This document shows, piece after piece, positions 11,407 through 24,444 of a DNA stretch of 64,000 nt. Each line of letters opens with the position of its first letter. The first letter of the stretch is position 1. Made by a program: the position numbers and the translations under genes. The notes below the pieces were generated by a model. The model searched no databases and was not told the DNA's origin. It saw only the letters and a list, made by a program, of their open reading frames with translations. The stretch is from Moringa oleifera (lineage: Eukaryota; Streptophyta; Magnoliopsida; Brassicales; Moringaceae), in NCBI GenBank assembly GCA_021397835.1, contig JAJFZO010000882.1, forward strand, positions 744,001 to 808,000. The letters run 5' to 3'.

Positions 11407-14400
11407 CTACTCATTGCCTTGCATGGAAGGAACAATCAGATGCTGTCCTTGTCCCTGCAAAATTTGAAAGAAACCCAATCAAACCGAAATAATCATCATT
11501 CAAGGAAACACTATTACTCACGCTGCATCCCCTTCCTATCCCCGCTGAAACTTGAAAACAAAGAATAAGCACCATGCTATTTTATCCAAGTATTCTTGGG
11601 CACGGCTATATCCACCTAAGAAGGTACACACTACAAACATTGAAATCTTAAAAGCAATTACGACATCAAAACTCAAAGCCACTGATGTCCACAGTCTTCA
11701 TCAAACTATTCCAAAAGACTATGAGAAAACCAGGTCTTAAATAACCTCTTCGACAATTAGAATTATGAAGGGAACTCAATTGTAAAACACAAAACAATAA
11801 TCAATTATAAGACGATATGAGATATTAAAAAATAGTTAACTTGGTAACATATGTATAATCATGAGAATAGCCATGAGTGCCTTCCTATCCATCTGTGGTT
11901 CAAGATAGCCTTTGCAATCTGACAACCATTATATAGAATAAATCATTTTTCTCTCAGCCCAAACATGTTCTCCAGTACATAAACAGTGACACACATACTT
12001 CAACTTCAAGTTACCTTAGAAACATGTTAACCAAAATTTTAAGCAAATAGTGATAAAATGTGAAAGTCAATGGTAAAATATGCATTGGCCTTGAAAGGGT
12101 CCCGTAGATGCATCAGCAACAACAGATCATTCTACTAATAACACCATGCTGCTATCTTCAATCTACAAATGTGCTCAAATCACTAACAGCTAACAGATAT
12201 GTTCTCTTGGGGAAGTATATATTTCCTATCTACTACAGAATTGTTCTCTCGAAGATGATTTGCATCACCAAACTTAAAGATGATTCATATCCCATCGTAC
12301 ATCCCTACGGAGATATATGCAATCTCCTTCATGCATAAACAATCCTTGAGATTACAGAATAAATATATCATTTTAAATTGAACTCCTTTTATGGCTCACA
12401 TTATCTTATTGAAACTCAATAGAAGAGATCTATCAATGGATTGGGTTGAGATTAAATACAATATAAGCCTCATAGTTAATTTCACCTTTTACCATCATGA
12501 TCAAGTAATCAAGGTCAAACAGAGACCTTGATTAACTATTCCTGACAAATAAAGGTTGTAAAATGTTTCATGAAGGTGAACTTTAGATTTCCAATGATCA
12601 TGGAAATTGGCAATAACAAACCGATAGGCAACAAGAGCTTACATGCACAACTTAACCAATTCACTTTAAAAGACTATCTAGTATGCCTAGCAGGCAAGAC
12701 ATGATTAAAACAGTAATCAAAGAACTTTGAAATTTTAAACACCTTGACAACAAACACTGTCAAGTTTCAATAATGTTATGACATCCAAATAAACCAAGAA
12801 GGCAGATAAAGGCAATAACCAAGATAAGAAACAAACAAGGATGGATGATGTTTACCCAAGAGCTGTGATTTATCAAATGCATACATTTACAGGTCTGCTA
12901 AAGGACTTTTCAGATTCATTGAAGTTCTAAAGTATCCATTGAAGAAAGAACTTTTTTGGACACACAGATGAACCAAAATGCATACAGGAGTATTAAGCAC
13001 AGTAATACTTGACAACATCGAACAATGTCAATTTTGCAGACAAATTGACCCTCAAAATGATGTTTACCCGCTCCATACAGGCCCTCTATGAGCACACAAC
13101 AAAAAGTTGAACATTAACTTAGATAATGAATCTAGCATCAATTAGTCAAGGCTGCTCCTACAAAGCAACAATAAGTATATGAACACCTAGTTATCAGTTC
13201 TGTAACATGCGTATGTGTGTGCGTGTGTGAGAGAGAGAGAGGAGATAAAGAGATACTCACTTGGTTATTAATGTAGTTCACGGATCCCTGAAGAGCAAAC
13301 TGCCATATTCGTTCATCACCATTGCAGAAAAAACATAATGCAGTAAGCCAATGCAAAAAAGCAGAAACGTAAACAATTTAACTCCAGACAAGAATCAAAA
13401 GCTAGGACATAAGATCACACCTGTGCACTTTGGGCAGGAAGCCCTCCAACTGCATCTCTCCTCCCAGATCCATCCCCACCCCTGGCGGATCCCCTAGTAT
13501 CACCCTATCAAAGTTCAAAGTTTGCCAAGAATGTCACTCAGCTAACAGATAAACAGTAAGTGGAGTTCAAGAAGAGGAACAAAGGGAAAGAAGAGTTCAA
13601 TTACCTCCAACTGTGACAGCAGAAGCATCCCAACAAATTCGATCCAACAAGAGAAGACACATTGTCAAAATAGATTTACACAAGACAAGCATGTTACAGA
13701 AACAGAGAAGTCTTTCGATAATAAGCAAAAGAAAAGGGGAAAAAAAAAGAGAACAACTTTCCTTGACTTCAAACTTCTAATCATTTAGACCTAAAGGAGT
13801 AAAAAAGCCTTCATTCGGTTGATCATGACACATGTTAGTATACCTGAACATGTGTTTGACATGAATAACAAATAGAGCAATACAAAATACACAGTTTTCA
13901 CTCCTCTCCCACCTCAAGTTTCTTTATACAACTGTCAGATGCTTTAGTGAGAGATAACCACATCAATCTGGAACCTAAAACAAAATCAACCAAAAACCAA
14001 AGACAAACAAATAAATGAGCCAAAATTAATTAACTGACCTCCCTGTATCTAGCAAGGTACACCTTAAGTGGATCAATATAGTCTTCAAACCCCAGTGTTG
14101 CCATCGCCCACAACAAATCATCCCCATTAATTGTCTTTCTCTTCTCCTTCTGACACTTATCACTGGCCCTGCAAGATAGACCACCACCATCCCCCAAAGA
14201 AAACAGTTGTCAAAAAACATAACTTGACTTCCAACAATAACCAATCACTATCTGTAAAACAGAATAACCACTTGACAAAAACACCAAAATCACATTCCAT
14301 GGGGCAAATCTCCATTCACAAGTAATGCTGGGGGTCGGATCCAGTGCAAGCTGAAGGTCATTTTTATCTTCCAATATTGATATTATCAAACTCATCAAGA

Positions 14401-15219
14401 TGTAAACCTTCTATTTCAAATAGAGTAATTACAAATTCACCATATACAACCCAGAATGTGCCGAAATCACCATTTTTAAAAATGTATTCCCAATTTCCTC
14501 AAATCACATCTCTATTTCTCAAAATTGCAGCTAGTTCATCAGAAAGAACCAATTCTCTTCCTTCCTCCCCCCCCCTCCTCGCCCCAAAAAAAAAAAATCA
14601 TAAGCTTTCTTTTCTACTCTTGAAGACACTTTATTTTCAAGTGATTTAGTCTTTACATCTGATAAACTTGGAAGTCACTTTCCTATCCTCCAATAAAGGA
14701 GAAAAAGAGACACCTATTTCAAAAAAAACTCCACAGAATACAATCCAGATAGCATCAAAATCATTTCGAAAGAATATTTCTGATTTAGATAATCCCATTT
14801 CCTATCTTCAGATTACTGTTTCCATTAGCTTCCAAAAGGAGCAGAATATCAAAACTGATACTTTAGGAAAGCATGAAAATCACAAAATAATTTTAGAAAA
14901 TGCACTAAGAATCAGAATTCAACAGAACCAGAGAAAACATTATACAAGAAACAGGAGATTAAAGTGCAGTGAAAAGACTAGATTGTTCATTTGCAACTTA
15001 CTCGCTGGTAATAAAGCTAATAAACTCGGAAACGCATTCCTGGACAGTGTCTTTAGCGTCCTTGGCGATCTTGCCATTTGGTGGTAAGGCCTTCTTCATG
15101 ATCCGGCTTATGTTCGCAATTGGCAGGTATCGGTCCTGCTCCCTCACCCCTGAGTGCGGGCTCTGCTCGCCCCCACTCTCGTGGCTACCTCCAGCTGGAC
15201 TCGTCGGTGCATCCGCCAT
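11407..15219 (-). CDS. NF-YB: NF-YB (HAP3/CBF-A) subunit of the CCAAT-binding factor, non-LEC1 type
   Basis: Five coding exons: 15002-15219, 14039-14168, 13421-13504, 13261-13299 and 11407-11454; 172 aa from ATG 15219 to TAG 11407, every join in frame. Residues 28-116 are the histone-fold domain, starting [20 protein letters not shown] and including the NF-YC-binding and CCAAT-contact stretch [20 protein letters not shown]. By family it pairs with NF-YC, then NF-YA, to bind CCAAT in the nucleus. The short N-terminus ([11 protein letters not shown]) and C-terminus ([14 protein letters not shown]) match the NF-YB1/8/10 clade. Helix residues place it with the non-LEC1 group. If the intron after 13261 were retained, the frame would read on for about 36 more residues through a CT/CA repeat. 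Confidence 0.96.
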
Positions 15220-15720
15220 CTCACCAAATCCCTAGCACAGACAGAAAAGCATCCAACGTTTCATTTGTATACATACATGACTACATACATGTCCACCGGA
15301 GTATACATACATATATTACATGCATGCATGTATGTATATGCACACACGTACATAACACGAGATTACACGCCTCTCACGCGCATAGGCACGCGCAAGAGAA
15401 CCAAGAATCAGTTAATTCAAAAGAGATAAAAATATATGCATACACACATACCGCATAGAAACTCATACAAATAGACCAGAAACTTCCAAATAGACACTAA
15501 CTATGTATTATATACGCATCCATACAAACGCACCAAGGCACATACATATACACACATGAAAATGGAGACGAGGAGATCAATGAAGAAATTGAAACCCTAG
15601 GGAGAGAGAAAGAGAGTGAAGCTTAAAGACAGAGCGAGAGAGAGAGGTACCTGTGAAAAGAGAGAGAAGATGCGAGAATTTGTATTTGGCGCGAGTCAAT
15701 TAGAGAGTAGAGAGAGAGAA
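15220..15720 (-). promoter_or_regulatory. NF-YB leader with probable 5' UTR intron
   Basis: On the coding strand, CACAG|GTACCT near 15,650 makes a good donor and gtgctag|GGATTTGGTGAG just before the ATG a good acceptor, so the leader is probably split by an intron of roughly 0.4 kb. The outer part (about 15,600-15,800) is GA-rich (CT in sense). The intron holds a TACA/TGCA-rich alternating stretch at 15,270-15,360. Confidence 0.5.
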
Positions 15721-15899
15721 AGATGAATTGTTTTTATTGAAAGAAGAAAGATCTGACGATGGAGAAGAGAGGAAAGAGAGAGAGGACGATGAAGGTGATG
15801 AAGAAAGAGAGAGAAATTGGGGAATTTTATGATTCTCTTTTGATTTCGGCTTTTTGTTTATCAAAACCGTTGGTTTTCCAGCCCATCTAGAGAAAGCGG

Positions 15900-17180
15900 G
15901 GCCCATCCCTCCTCATACGGTCCCTGTCCCCACACATGTTTCTTCGGTGACCTGTTTTTGTTTTCTTCTCTACTGTTACTCTTCTCCAGTTAACTCCTAT
16001 ACGACCACCAATCACAGTCCTTTCATTTAAGAAAAAAATTATAATAATACCTTTTTTAATAAAAAAACATGTGTATACACATATACCCCAATAAATGAAA
16101 AAATTAATAAATTTGAAAATATAGAAATAAGTTATAAAAATAAATAATTTTAAAAAAATTATCAATAATATATATTATAATTATTTATTTTTTAATCAAT
16201 ATCACATAAAAACTTGAAATTTATCTCTAAATAAATTCTGATTTTTTAAAAAAAATTAAAGAAACTTAAAACATTAGATGAAAAATTAAAACTATTTTTA
16301 TTATTAAAATATTTAAAGTCAAAACGATTTTTTAATTTAATTTAATTTTTTAAATTTAAATAATTTTTTAACTCATTATTTTTTATGAATATTTTAAAAT
16401 TTTAATAATATAATTTACAATAATATTTTCTATACTAACTGAATATTTTTTTTTTGAAACTTTCAACTTAAAGTTATTATAGAACATCTCCATTTAAATA
16501 TTTTTAAATTTTAAAATTTTCAATAAATTTATAAAATTGATAAATTAAAATTTATTTAAAAATTTTGAAAAGTCAAAATTTTATTTAAAGGGAGAATAAT
16601 TGTGAAACTTTTATATGATCCTCACCATTTATTTTTCATCTCCAAATTAAAATAACTGTAATTTTAAAATTATTTTTATTTCATTAATTGTTTTAAAAAA
16701 TATTAAAATGTAAATTATTTTAATATATTATTTATTCATTTTTTACATTAATATAACATATTTAAACACTTTTTATTTTTTATTAAAAAATCAATGAAAA
16801 TCAATCTGATTTTTTTAAAAATATGTACTGCACACCCCATGTGCCGATGCTCACACTACATTCCAAGGGAATAAAACCTTATAGTTACTACAAAGCAAGA
16901 AATACCTCCCTGAGTAATTCCTACCAACGTTTTTTAATATTAACAGAATTTAATGATTCAACTGTATAGGTAGAGGTTGGGAAAAGTCAGCTGCATGTTG
17001 CATGAAGGAATACCTTTCAATCTCCTACCAAAAGCTTAATCACCGGAAGCCTGTGATTCCACCATGGCCTACTCCAGATCTGATAAAACCTGAACAAATA
17101 TCATCTGAACCTCTTGGGGTACAATGGTTGCCCTGGCCATTAAGATAGTAGAAGACAGAAGAAATCATTGCCTGCTATAG
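15900..17180. other. AT-rich gap between NF-YB promoter and aminotransferase-like gene
   Basis: Apart from the repeat copy at 16,210-16,590 and the probable 3' UTR of the next gene (about 16,860-17,184), nothing coding is visible. Confidence 0.6.
16210..16590 (+). repeat. AT-rich inverted-end repeat, copy
   Basis: Shows the central 'aaatttaaataattttttaactcattattttttatgaatattttaaaattttaataat' and the right end 'aaaattgataaattaaaatttatttaaaaattttg', in the same order as other copies. The left end is less clear. Confidence 0.5.
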
Positions 17181-17184
17181 ACAG

Positions 17185-20100
17185 TTAACTCAATGGATAC
17201 CCTTCCAGAGCTGCTCTCTCCATGATCTCCATCTGCTAAACCAAAATATACACATAGATTCAAGCGAATTACAAGAAGAAATGGTAGATGCAATTCATTG
17301 TGTTTCCGATTTCTAAATCAAAGAACAATCAGAATGGGAGGATATGTGGTGGAAGTGGCATTTCAAAGTAGATTTGATAACCGGTAGAAGATATAAACAC
17401 ATTACCTGGATCGTTTTCGTGATGGCTCCAGGACACTCCTGTTTTCAGTTCAAGATAAAACAACAATGAGAAAGTTACGCAGCTTGTGCAAGTTGAAATA
17501 TTTCTTTTACTTGTAATGCTTGAAAGAAGATCATGCACCTCAAACTTCTTCTCATTCCATGCTATTTCCTCTGGGCATTTTGATCCCAGTGATTCCCATG
17601 ACCTTGGAACTTTAATCGTCTCCACATGCTGCAAAACTCTCAAGCTGTCTGCATCAAGATACAACTTGATTGGTGTCTTTTAAGCAAGGGTAATCAAAAG
17701 ATGCTCATGTTCCAATGTCACCCAATAGAATTTAAGCAACAAAACTGAATTCCATTTGAAATTTCCTTTTGCCACATTTCAAGCAGAGAAATCCATAGAA
17801 TTATCTGTTGACCTAGGCATCTGGGCTTGCATCGAGTAACAAGATGAACCCTACGAGTTAAAACTCAAACAGCAGTTCTGCTAACATCTTTTCTTATCCT
17901 TGGCCTTTTTCTTTTGGTGGTGTTCTTCCTGGTAATGCCCTTACTTCAAGTTATCAGGCTCAGGAAGTCAAAAGAGCTGAACAGCAAAAAGGATGAATAG
18001 ATGGGCAAAGAGAAGAACACAGCAGATCGAGTTTTCTTTTCTTACATTTTTCTGGTTTTAATTTTTTCTTGAAAGAAAGGAATTGGTAGCGGATGGAGCA
18101 GGAGAACTGATATATACATGATGGTATCACAATGGAGAAAGGAAGGAAGAGAGGTAAAAGATTTACTGGTAATGAATGCTTCCTCCCATAGCTCACGCTC
18201 CGACCACGATGGAGCTACCTCATGCACTGGAATTCCCTTGCTCAAGCACACTCTGGAAAGATTGAAAATTTGCAATCAGTCACAGACACATTTAAGAAGA
18301 TGAAGGTCAGTAATCTATTCTTGTTGTCTCACTTTGATATTGGACATACAGCGCATTAAAAGGAACAGGTCTCTGGTAGGTGGCATGCTTTTATTCACAG
18401 AAAGCACCACAATAATACAAATGATTTAGAACTTGAAGTTCGAATCCAAAGTTGAGTAGCGAAAAGTAATATTCCAAAGAAAACATAAGTTGGGAGATAA
18501 ATTTGCTTCTTGGGGTTATGTTGTACAATTCATATCTTCATAGACACTTCTTGAATTGGGAGCTACAAACACTTGCTCAATATAACAAGAAAAAGGACAG
18601 AATTGATCATAAACTAGATGTGTGAATGTAGCTCTGAAGAACAAGCTCACAAAGATAATTGCCGTAGTGCTTCATCAGTTGAAATGAAGTGTATTAGAAG
18701 AAAAAGATTCAGAGTTCTAAGAGGAGAGCTTACTCAATGATGAGTTCTCGTATAACTCCTGGAAGCACACCATCACTAATAGGAGCTGTCTGCACTTCAA
18801 AAGAATATGAACTGCTGTGATCGGTCAAGTGTTTCCACTCAGCTTCATTGTTATCCTAGAAGCAAATTCCAACAGGCATTTCAACACAAGAACAGGTACA
18901 TGTGGGTATCCAAAAAAACACATATTAAAATGGACACCCAACAATACAAAGAACTTTTAAGTCTTCACTCATATCAGGAATCAGGAAGAAGCAAGGCAGT
19001 CTTGTGATCTATAATTGAAAATAGCAGACATCATGATTCACAATATGAATTGGTATGATGCAAAAAAGAAAGAAAAGAATGCATTGGAGATCTCATAGAG
19101 GTCCAAGTAAAGGTAACATAAAATGAATTTGTCAATTTGAGAAATCACATATGATGCACAGATTTGCTACTAATTGTTTGAATTCATATATTCTAATTCA
19201 CACATGTTTCAGAATAACCAGAATCTGAAGCTCACACCCAATGCTTCCACATAATATAGGTGCAAGATATTTGAAACCTGCCACTGCGAGGGCACTGCTA
19301 CATCCCTTCAGGTCATCATTATCCTTGGAGTAATATAGCGAAACAGGCTGAATAAAGAAACAATCTCATACTTGAAGCAAACATGATCCTAGTTTCAAAC
19401 ATTGCACCAGCTTGGAATTGGGTTTCACAGTTGGTGTGAAAGCAGCCTAGTTATATATCAAAGGTTAAGTGTGGCTACAGCTTTAAATTATTAGAAAATA
19501 AAGAGAGACCAGAACACTTTTATGATTAAGAGCGCAGGAAAACAGAATGTTTATGGTTCGTATCCCAGAATCAGAAGCTAATAAACAAGCCAAAATTTTC
19601 ATCTACCTTACTTGAAAACTGTGAAACAAAAATTACTAACCTTGCAACAAACAACGAAAAAGTTTGTTATGCAGCCCTCAAGTATGTGATCACCATCATT
19701 AGATAACAAAAGCTCAGTTACCAGAGGAGGCCTCAGCTTCTCCAAAGGGTTTCTTAGCCTGCCTAGAATACAAAGTTCCCAAATCACAACTGAAATACAG
19801 CATCAGGACATGTAAGTATAATAACTCAACACCTCAAAATTCTGACCTTTAGAAAACATGATCTTCATCAAGGATATGATATTAAACTTCGCATTTAAGA
19901 CCCAAGTGAAAAAGAAACATTTCACCAGCAAAGAAAACCCAACTTAGAGAGATACTTAAGGAAGTATATCTGACATGTTCGTTTCAATTCAATGTGGCAT
20001 TAACATGAACTTGAATCTTAATATTCTTTTACTGTTTTAATCGGCACTTTTCTCTTTTGAATAACAAAGAAAACCCAACAAAACACGTAAAACACATATG

Positions 20101-21571
20101 CACGCAGCAACTAACCAGCTACATATACTACAAATGGAAACTTTTAAAGGGCAAACTCAGGCCTGGCCAGTTTAACTACCCATGTGGAATTAGATTCACA
20201 ATTTTCTTAACAAGATGGACATATTTCTAATCAATTTTAGCTACAATGTGACATTAGGTTACTTAGGTTCTATTTTTTTAAAAGAAAAATAATCTGAAAA
20301 ACTGAAAATAAAGAAAGTTTTTTTTTTTTAAAAAAAAAAAATTCACTTGGATTATCACTAGCTTGCTTGCTTTCCTCAAAGAGGGCACATCATTTTGACT
20401 TCTAAAAATGGGTAAGCAAAGTTCCTCAGTACCTAGAAGCCAAAGCATATGATTTACTTAATTTTAAAAACCAATCAAAATTATACACATTAAAAAAAAA
20501 AAAAAAAACTCAACGTTAGATCAAATGTTAAAATTTATTGCATGAGTTAACTTCTGAATGGATTAAGATTGTTGTTAACAGATGTGAAATAACAAATCAT
20601 GATTACCGATTCCAATATAAAAAAATGTAAAAATTCTGAATAAAACCTGAAAACATAAATTTGCCAACATTAAGCAGGAAAACATAGAGACACAGTAACA
20701 CACACACCTTACCCAATCAGAATACTTAGCAACTGCAAATTCCCTGCCGCGACCCACCAAAGCCAAATGAGCCCCATTTCCTTGAACACCAAACAAATGA
20801 GGAACATAAGTTCCAATATGCACATACACCTCAAGAACCCCAAAAACTCTCTCTCCATCTACATTCTCAATTCCACTTAGTTTCTCCAAATCTCCACTAA
20901 GAAGAGTGGTAACAGCCAACTCCTCCCCCACAGCACTGCTGGTCTCCTTCAATGCAACTCCCAATGCCTTCTTCATCGAATCATCAACCAAACTTCGAAC
21001 ACCCAATTCCCACGTCGACGGTTTCATCGACAGTGACGACAATGAACTTATCAATCCTGAGGATTTGAACAAAAGCTTAGGATTCGAATCGAATAAAATC
21101 CTCGCAGAATTTGCAAGTCTCAGTAAATGTCTCTCCCAAAACAGCAGGCATGACGCATTGTTGTGGGTTCGAGTCGTCGTGTAAGCACCTGCGCACAACG
21201 TGATTATCATTCTAAAACACTAACCAAAGATGAATTCGATACTCATTTTTTCTTGAAGATGGTCAATAAAAAAAAAAAAACATCCATTTCTCACAACGAA
21301 TTTCCTAAAAGCTATTAAAACTAGCTCTGATTTTATAAAAACCCATGAAATGTTTTTTTATCTTTTCCTTCGGGTATCACTTTTCTGGTACAAATTGAAG
21401 TAAGAGGAGAGTTTGGTGTTTTCAGGAAGTGACCGCTCCGAAGCACAAACATAGAGGGAAGAGAGGAGGAAGACGGGTACCTGGATGTGACTCGAGAAAG
21501 GTGGAGACAGGGGGGGCATCAGAGGAATACAGTACGATGCCGTTGCCGAAAAGGAACCTGCAGCTCGACAT
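17185..21571 (-). CDS. Fold-type IV PLP-dependent aminotransferase-like protein (At3g54970 type)
   Basis: Eight coding exons: 21481-21571, 20708-21188, 19641-19758, 18734-18855, 18167-18252, 17539-17648, 17406-17438 and 17185-17232; 362 aa. The start at 21571 is on a separate first exon whose end (ESHPG) joins AYTTTRTHNN in exon 2. The class IV signature SNDGDHILEGCITNFFVV lies at about 210-227. Lys185 (AKYSDW) and Glu218 (LEG) stand 33 apart, close to the catalytic Lys-Glu spacing of branched-chain aminotransferases and 4-amino-4-deoxychorismate lyase. Conserved later blocks are TAPISDGVLPGVIREL, WSERELWEEAFIT, LQHVETIKVP and the end EIMERAALEGYPLS. The family is related to D-amino-acid/branched-chain aminotransferases. 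Substrate and localisation cannot be read from the sequence. Confidence 0.9.
19278..19347 (-). other. Candidate cassette (poison) exon in the aminotransferase-like gene
   Basis: Inside the intron between coding exons 3 and 4. The acceptor is strong (gtttctttattcag|CC) and the donor usable (GTGGCAG|gtttca). It is 70 bp, not a multiple of three. Inserted between exon 3 (phase 0) and exon 4 (GATAAC...), it makes the next codons GGA TAA, an immediate stop. An inner acceptor (ctccaag|GATAATGATGAC) would give a 46-bp form with the same result. That inner start resembles the real exon 4 start GATAACAATGAA. Confidence 0.35.
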
Positions 21572-23304
21572 CTTCTCTTTGTTCTATCTTCTATACTGGC
21601 AAAAACCCCGGGTGTTGCAGAATTAAATCAATATTCTCTGCTCGCAAATAGGCCCAGTAGCTTGTGAGCGTCTATTTCAACTAGTGAAGTGACAACCCGC
21701 TGTGAGGTTAGACTTTCCTCTAAGCCCGCCCGCTGCAATCCGACCTTATGGTTCAATGGACACAACCATTTATATTTTATACCACAAAAAAAAAAAAAAA
21801 AAAAGTGAAGGTAATTTGGTCAAGATCAGTTGAAAAATTATCAAAGATGCATAAATTTTTTATTGATTTTTATTATATTTAATTTTTTAATATTTAAATT
21901 TTAAAAGAGTTTTTATTGGGGTTGATTTTTTAGATTTAAAAGGTATGATAAAATAATTATTTTTCTTCTTATAAAAGTAGTTTTATCAAAAATAAACGAT
22001 GAAAAAAAATGGTGTTAGAGAAGACATTTATGTGCAATCATGAAGAAACATTCCATAACAATTATCAAAAAAACAATTCACTAATTAAAATAAAATATTT
22101 TTTAAAAATTTGCTCAATAAAAATTTATTAACACAATTATTATTAAAAAAAAATGATTTGTAGGTCTAAGTTCAAAGGTCGAATATTTTTAAAGTCATTG
22201 AGTTCATTCTTGATTATTAAATTTATGATATTTTAAATTAATTATTGAATTTCAAAATTTTTAACGATTTATCATGATAAAATAATATAAAAAATTTGAT
22301 CAACTAAATAATAATAATAATAATAATTATTATTATAATAACAACAATAACAATAATAATAATAAATTAAAAGTCATATTAAATTTTATATTTTATTTTT
22401 AAATTTATTTTGATTTTTAAAATATTTTAAAATAAATTTTAATTTATTAATTTTATTTAAATTGAATCTTAGTAAAAATCATTATAAAAAATAATGATAT
22501 TTTTATAGTTAAAATACTTAAAAATTACTCAAATAAATTTTATGCTTTTCATTCACTAAATTTTAATAATTTTGAATTTTTATAAATTTTTTGATTGTAT
22601 ATTTTTTTAAAAAAATATATTTATACAAAAAATTTATTTTTTTATAACTTGAATTTTGTTCGTAATTGAAAAATTTTAAGTTAAAATTCATCATAAAAAA
22701 ATCTCTAATTTAAATATACATATTAAATTATTAATATAATATAATTTAATCTAAATAGATAAATTAAAATTTGATTGAAATTATTTTAAAAATTAATATT
22801 TAATTGAAAAAAAATAAATTTTAAATTTTAAATAATATTTAGATAAAAAATTAAAAGAAATATTTTTTTTTGGGGGGAGGTAATTTTGGGCAAATAGTTG
22901 TATAGTTTCTCATTTTGTCAAAATCTTCCAATGAGATATTGCCAAAATAGGATCAGATAATATCAAAAACAAATCCTGGGTCCCTCTCCCGATGTCAGTA
23001 ACACAGGAGGCAGATCCCCAGAAAGACTATGAGGAAACTGTACAGACAGAACTGCAGTGAAAAGTCAAAAGTCACAAAGCCAAAATCGGCAAAAGTATAT
23101 AGAGATTTGACCGTTGCCTTTGAGACCTAAAACAGAAAAAAAAAACTCCCCGCCATAGCGAAGCTTCCATTTCTGCAAATCAATGGCGCCTCTCTGCAAA
23201 ACACACACGAAGACCATACTGAAACACATATGGCTTTCTATAAAAGCAAAACCTAGAATCATCCATTTGAAGATATCATCAGAGAAGCAGATTGATCCAA
23301 AAAA
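21572..23304. promoter_or_regulatory. Shared upstream region of two divergent genes
   Basis: 1.7 kb between the aminotransferase-like gene (minus) and the RRM-like gene (plus). The centre is filled by an AAT-rich simple repeat (about 22,305-22,365) and an AT-rich repeat copy. The outer parts (21,572-21,780 and 22,900-23,300) have ordinary composition and probably hold the two promoters and leaders. Confidence 0.45.
22371..22862 (+). repeat. AT-rich inverted-end repeat, best reference copy
   Basis: The left end, starting 'attaaattttatattttatttttaaatttattttgatttttaaaatatttt', is matched in reverse complement by the right end, 'gataaattaaaatttgattgaaattattttaaaaattaatatttaattg' and beyond. The imperfect inverted ends are roughly 90 bp. 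The interior has 'aaatacttaaaaattactcaaataaattttatg' and 'aagttaaaattcatcataaaaaaatctct'. Confidence 0.6.
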
Positions 23305-24444
23305 ATGTGCTCGATTCCTTCTTCTGCTCCGGTTCCTGCAAATTCCATGGTGACCCAGGAAGAGTTCTGCACGTTCCACAACATCGACCGCAGACTCTAC
23401 GCCAGGCTTGTCCTGAACTTCGACCGGGAACCCGGCGAGTCCATGCAGGTCATGGCTTTACTTCTCTGGCTGGAACAAACAAGTCAGGCCAAGAACCTGG
23501 TGGCTTATCTGCTTTTATTGCCTGACGCCCTGATCAATGCCGTCGCCGATGAGGCTGTTGTCTGCTTGAACTCCCTGGAGAGCGAACACTCGTCGTCTTA
23601 TTTTACCTCAGACGGGGATAACAACGTCAACCATGATATTCCATTGATTCAGAGCTTGACCAAACATGGGCTCTGTCTGAAATTCTTCCAGGACCATAGC
23701 CACAGCGTCATCCAGGGAGTCATCAGGAACGTTAAGGAAGTCTGCGTGAGAGCTTTCGATGATATCCTTCGAAGAGCATTGCGTGAGAAGAGGGCTGTAA
23801 GTGAAGAATCCATGGACCAGACGATGAAGCAGCAACTTAGTCCATATGGTCCTGTGATGATCGATCCTGTTTCGCCTGCTCATTACCACTACTATCATAA
23901 CACTGGTGGGATTCATGATGGCAATACAGGGAGTTCTTGGAGCTTCATCAATGGAGGAAATTCGGGTTGTGATCCTGTTATAAAGAACCAATTATCAACC
24001 GATGAGACCTTGAAACAAGTATCACCGGATGATAGAACCGTGTTCTTGACCTTCTCTAAAGGTTACCCAATTTCAGAAAATGAAGTCAGGGACTTCTTCA
24101 ACCGGTAGTTAATTACCTCTCTCTCTTTCTGATTGTTAGACTACTGAACTTGAATAAGGTCATGAGTTGCTTCCGTTTTGCTTGTTAACAGGAGATTTGG
24201 AAACTGCATTGAAGCATTATACATGCAGGAAGTCTCTGCAGAGGAGCAACCACTATTCGCACGACTTGTTCTGCATTCTCCTTCTACCATTGAAGTTGTT
24301 CTTGAAGGAAAGAGTAAGGCCAAATTCTCTATCAATGGCAAGCATGTCTGGGGCCGGAAGTTTGTCCGGAGAAACCCTAACCCTAAGTCACCATTGCAAG
24401 CATCATGCTCATACCAGCTTCATCCATGCCACCCACATAACTAA
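23305..24444 (+). CDS. Plant protein with divergent C-terminal RRM
   Basis: Two exons, 23305-24104 and 24192-24444; 350 aa from ATG to TAA. The donor aaccg|gtagtt and acceptor aacag|gagatt join N-R-R-F-G in frame. Residues 15-90 form a helical N-terminal region of a plant family I recognise but cannot name (FCTFHNIDRRLYARLVLNF, then LLLWLEQ and LLLLPDALINAVADEAV). The middle (about 150-240) is low in order and rich in Tyr, His and Gly. Residues 244-325 look like a weak RRM: RNP2-like VFLTFSKG, the helix EVRDFFNRRFGNCIEALYM, RNP1-like PLFARLVLHS, then VLEGKSKAKFSINGKHVWGRKF. RNA binding is likely but unproven. Nothing in the neighbourhood narrows its role. Confidence 0.8.

Noticed and set aside
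15120..15458. Plus-strand frames opposite the first NF-YB exon
   Set aside because: They lie antisense to a certain histone-fold exon and its leader, and run into a CATA/CACA-rich stretch.
18430..18445. tRNA T-loop-like 'agttcgaatcc'
   Set aside because: No acceptor stem, anticodon arm or A-box at the right distance on either strand.
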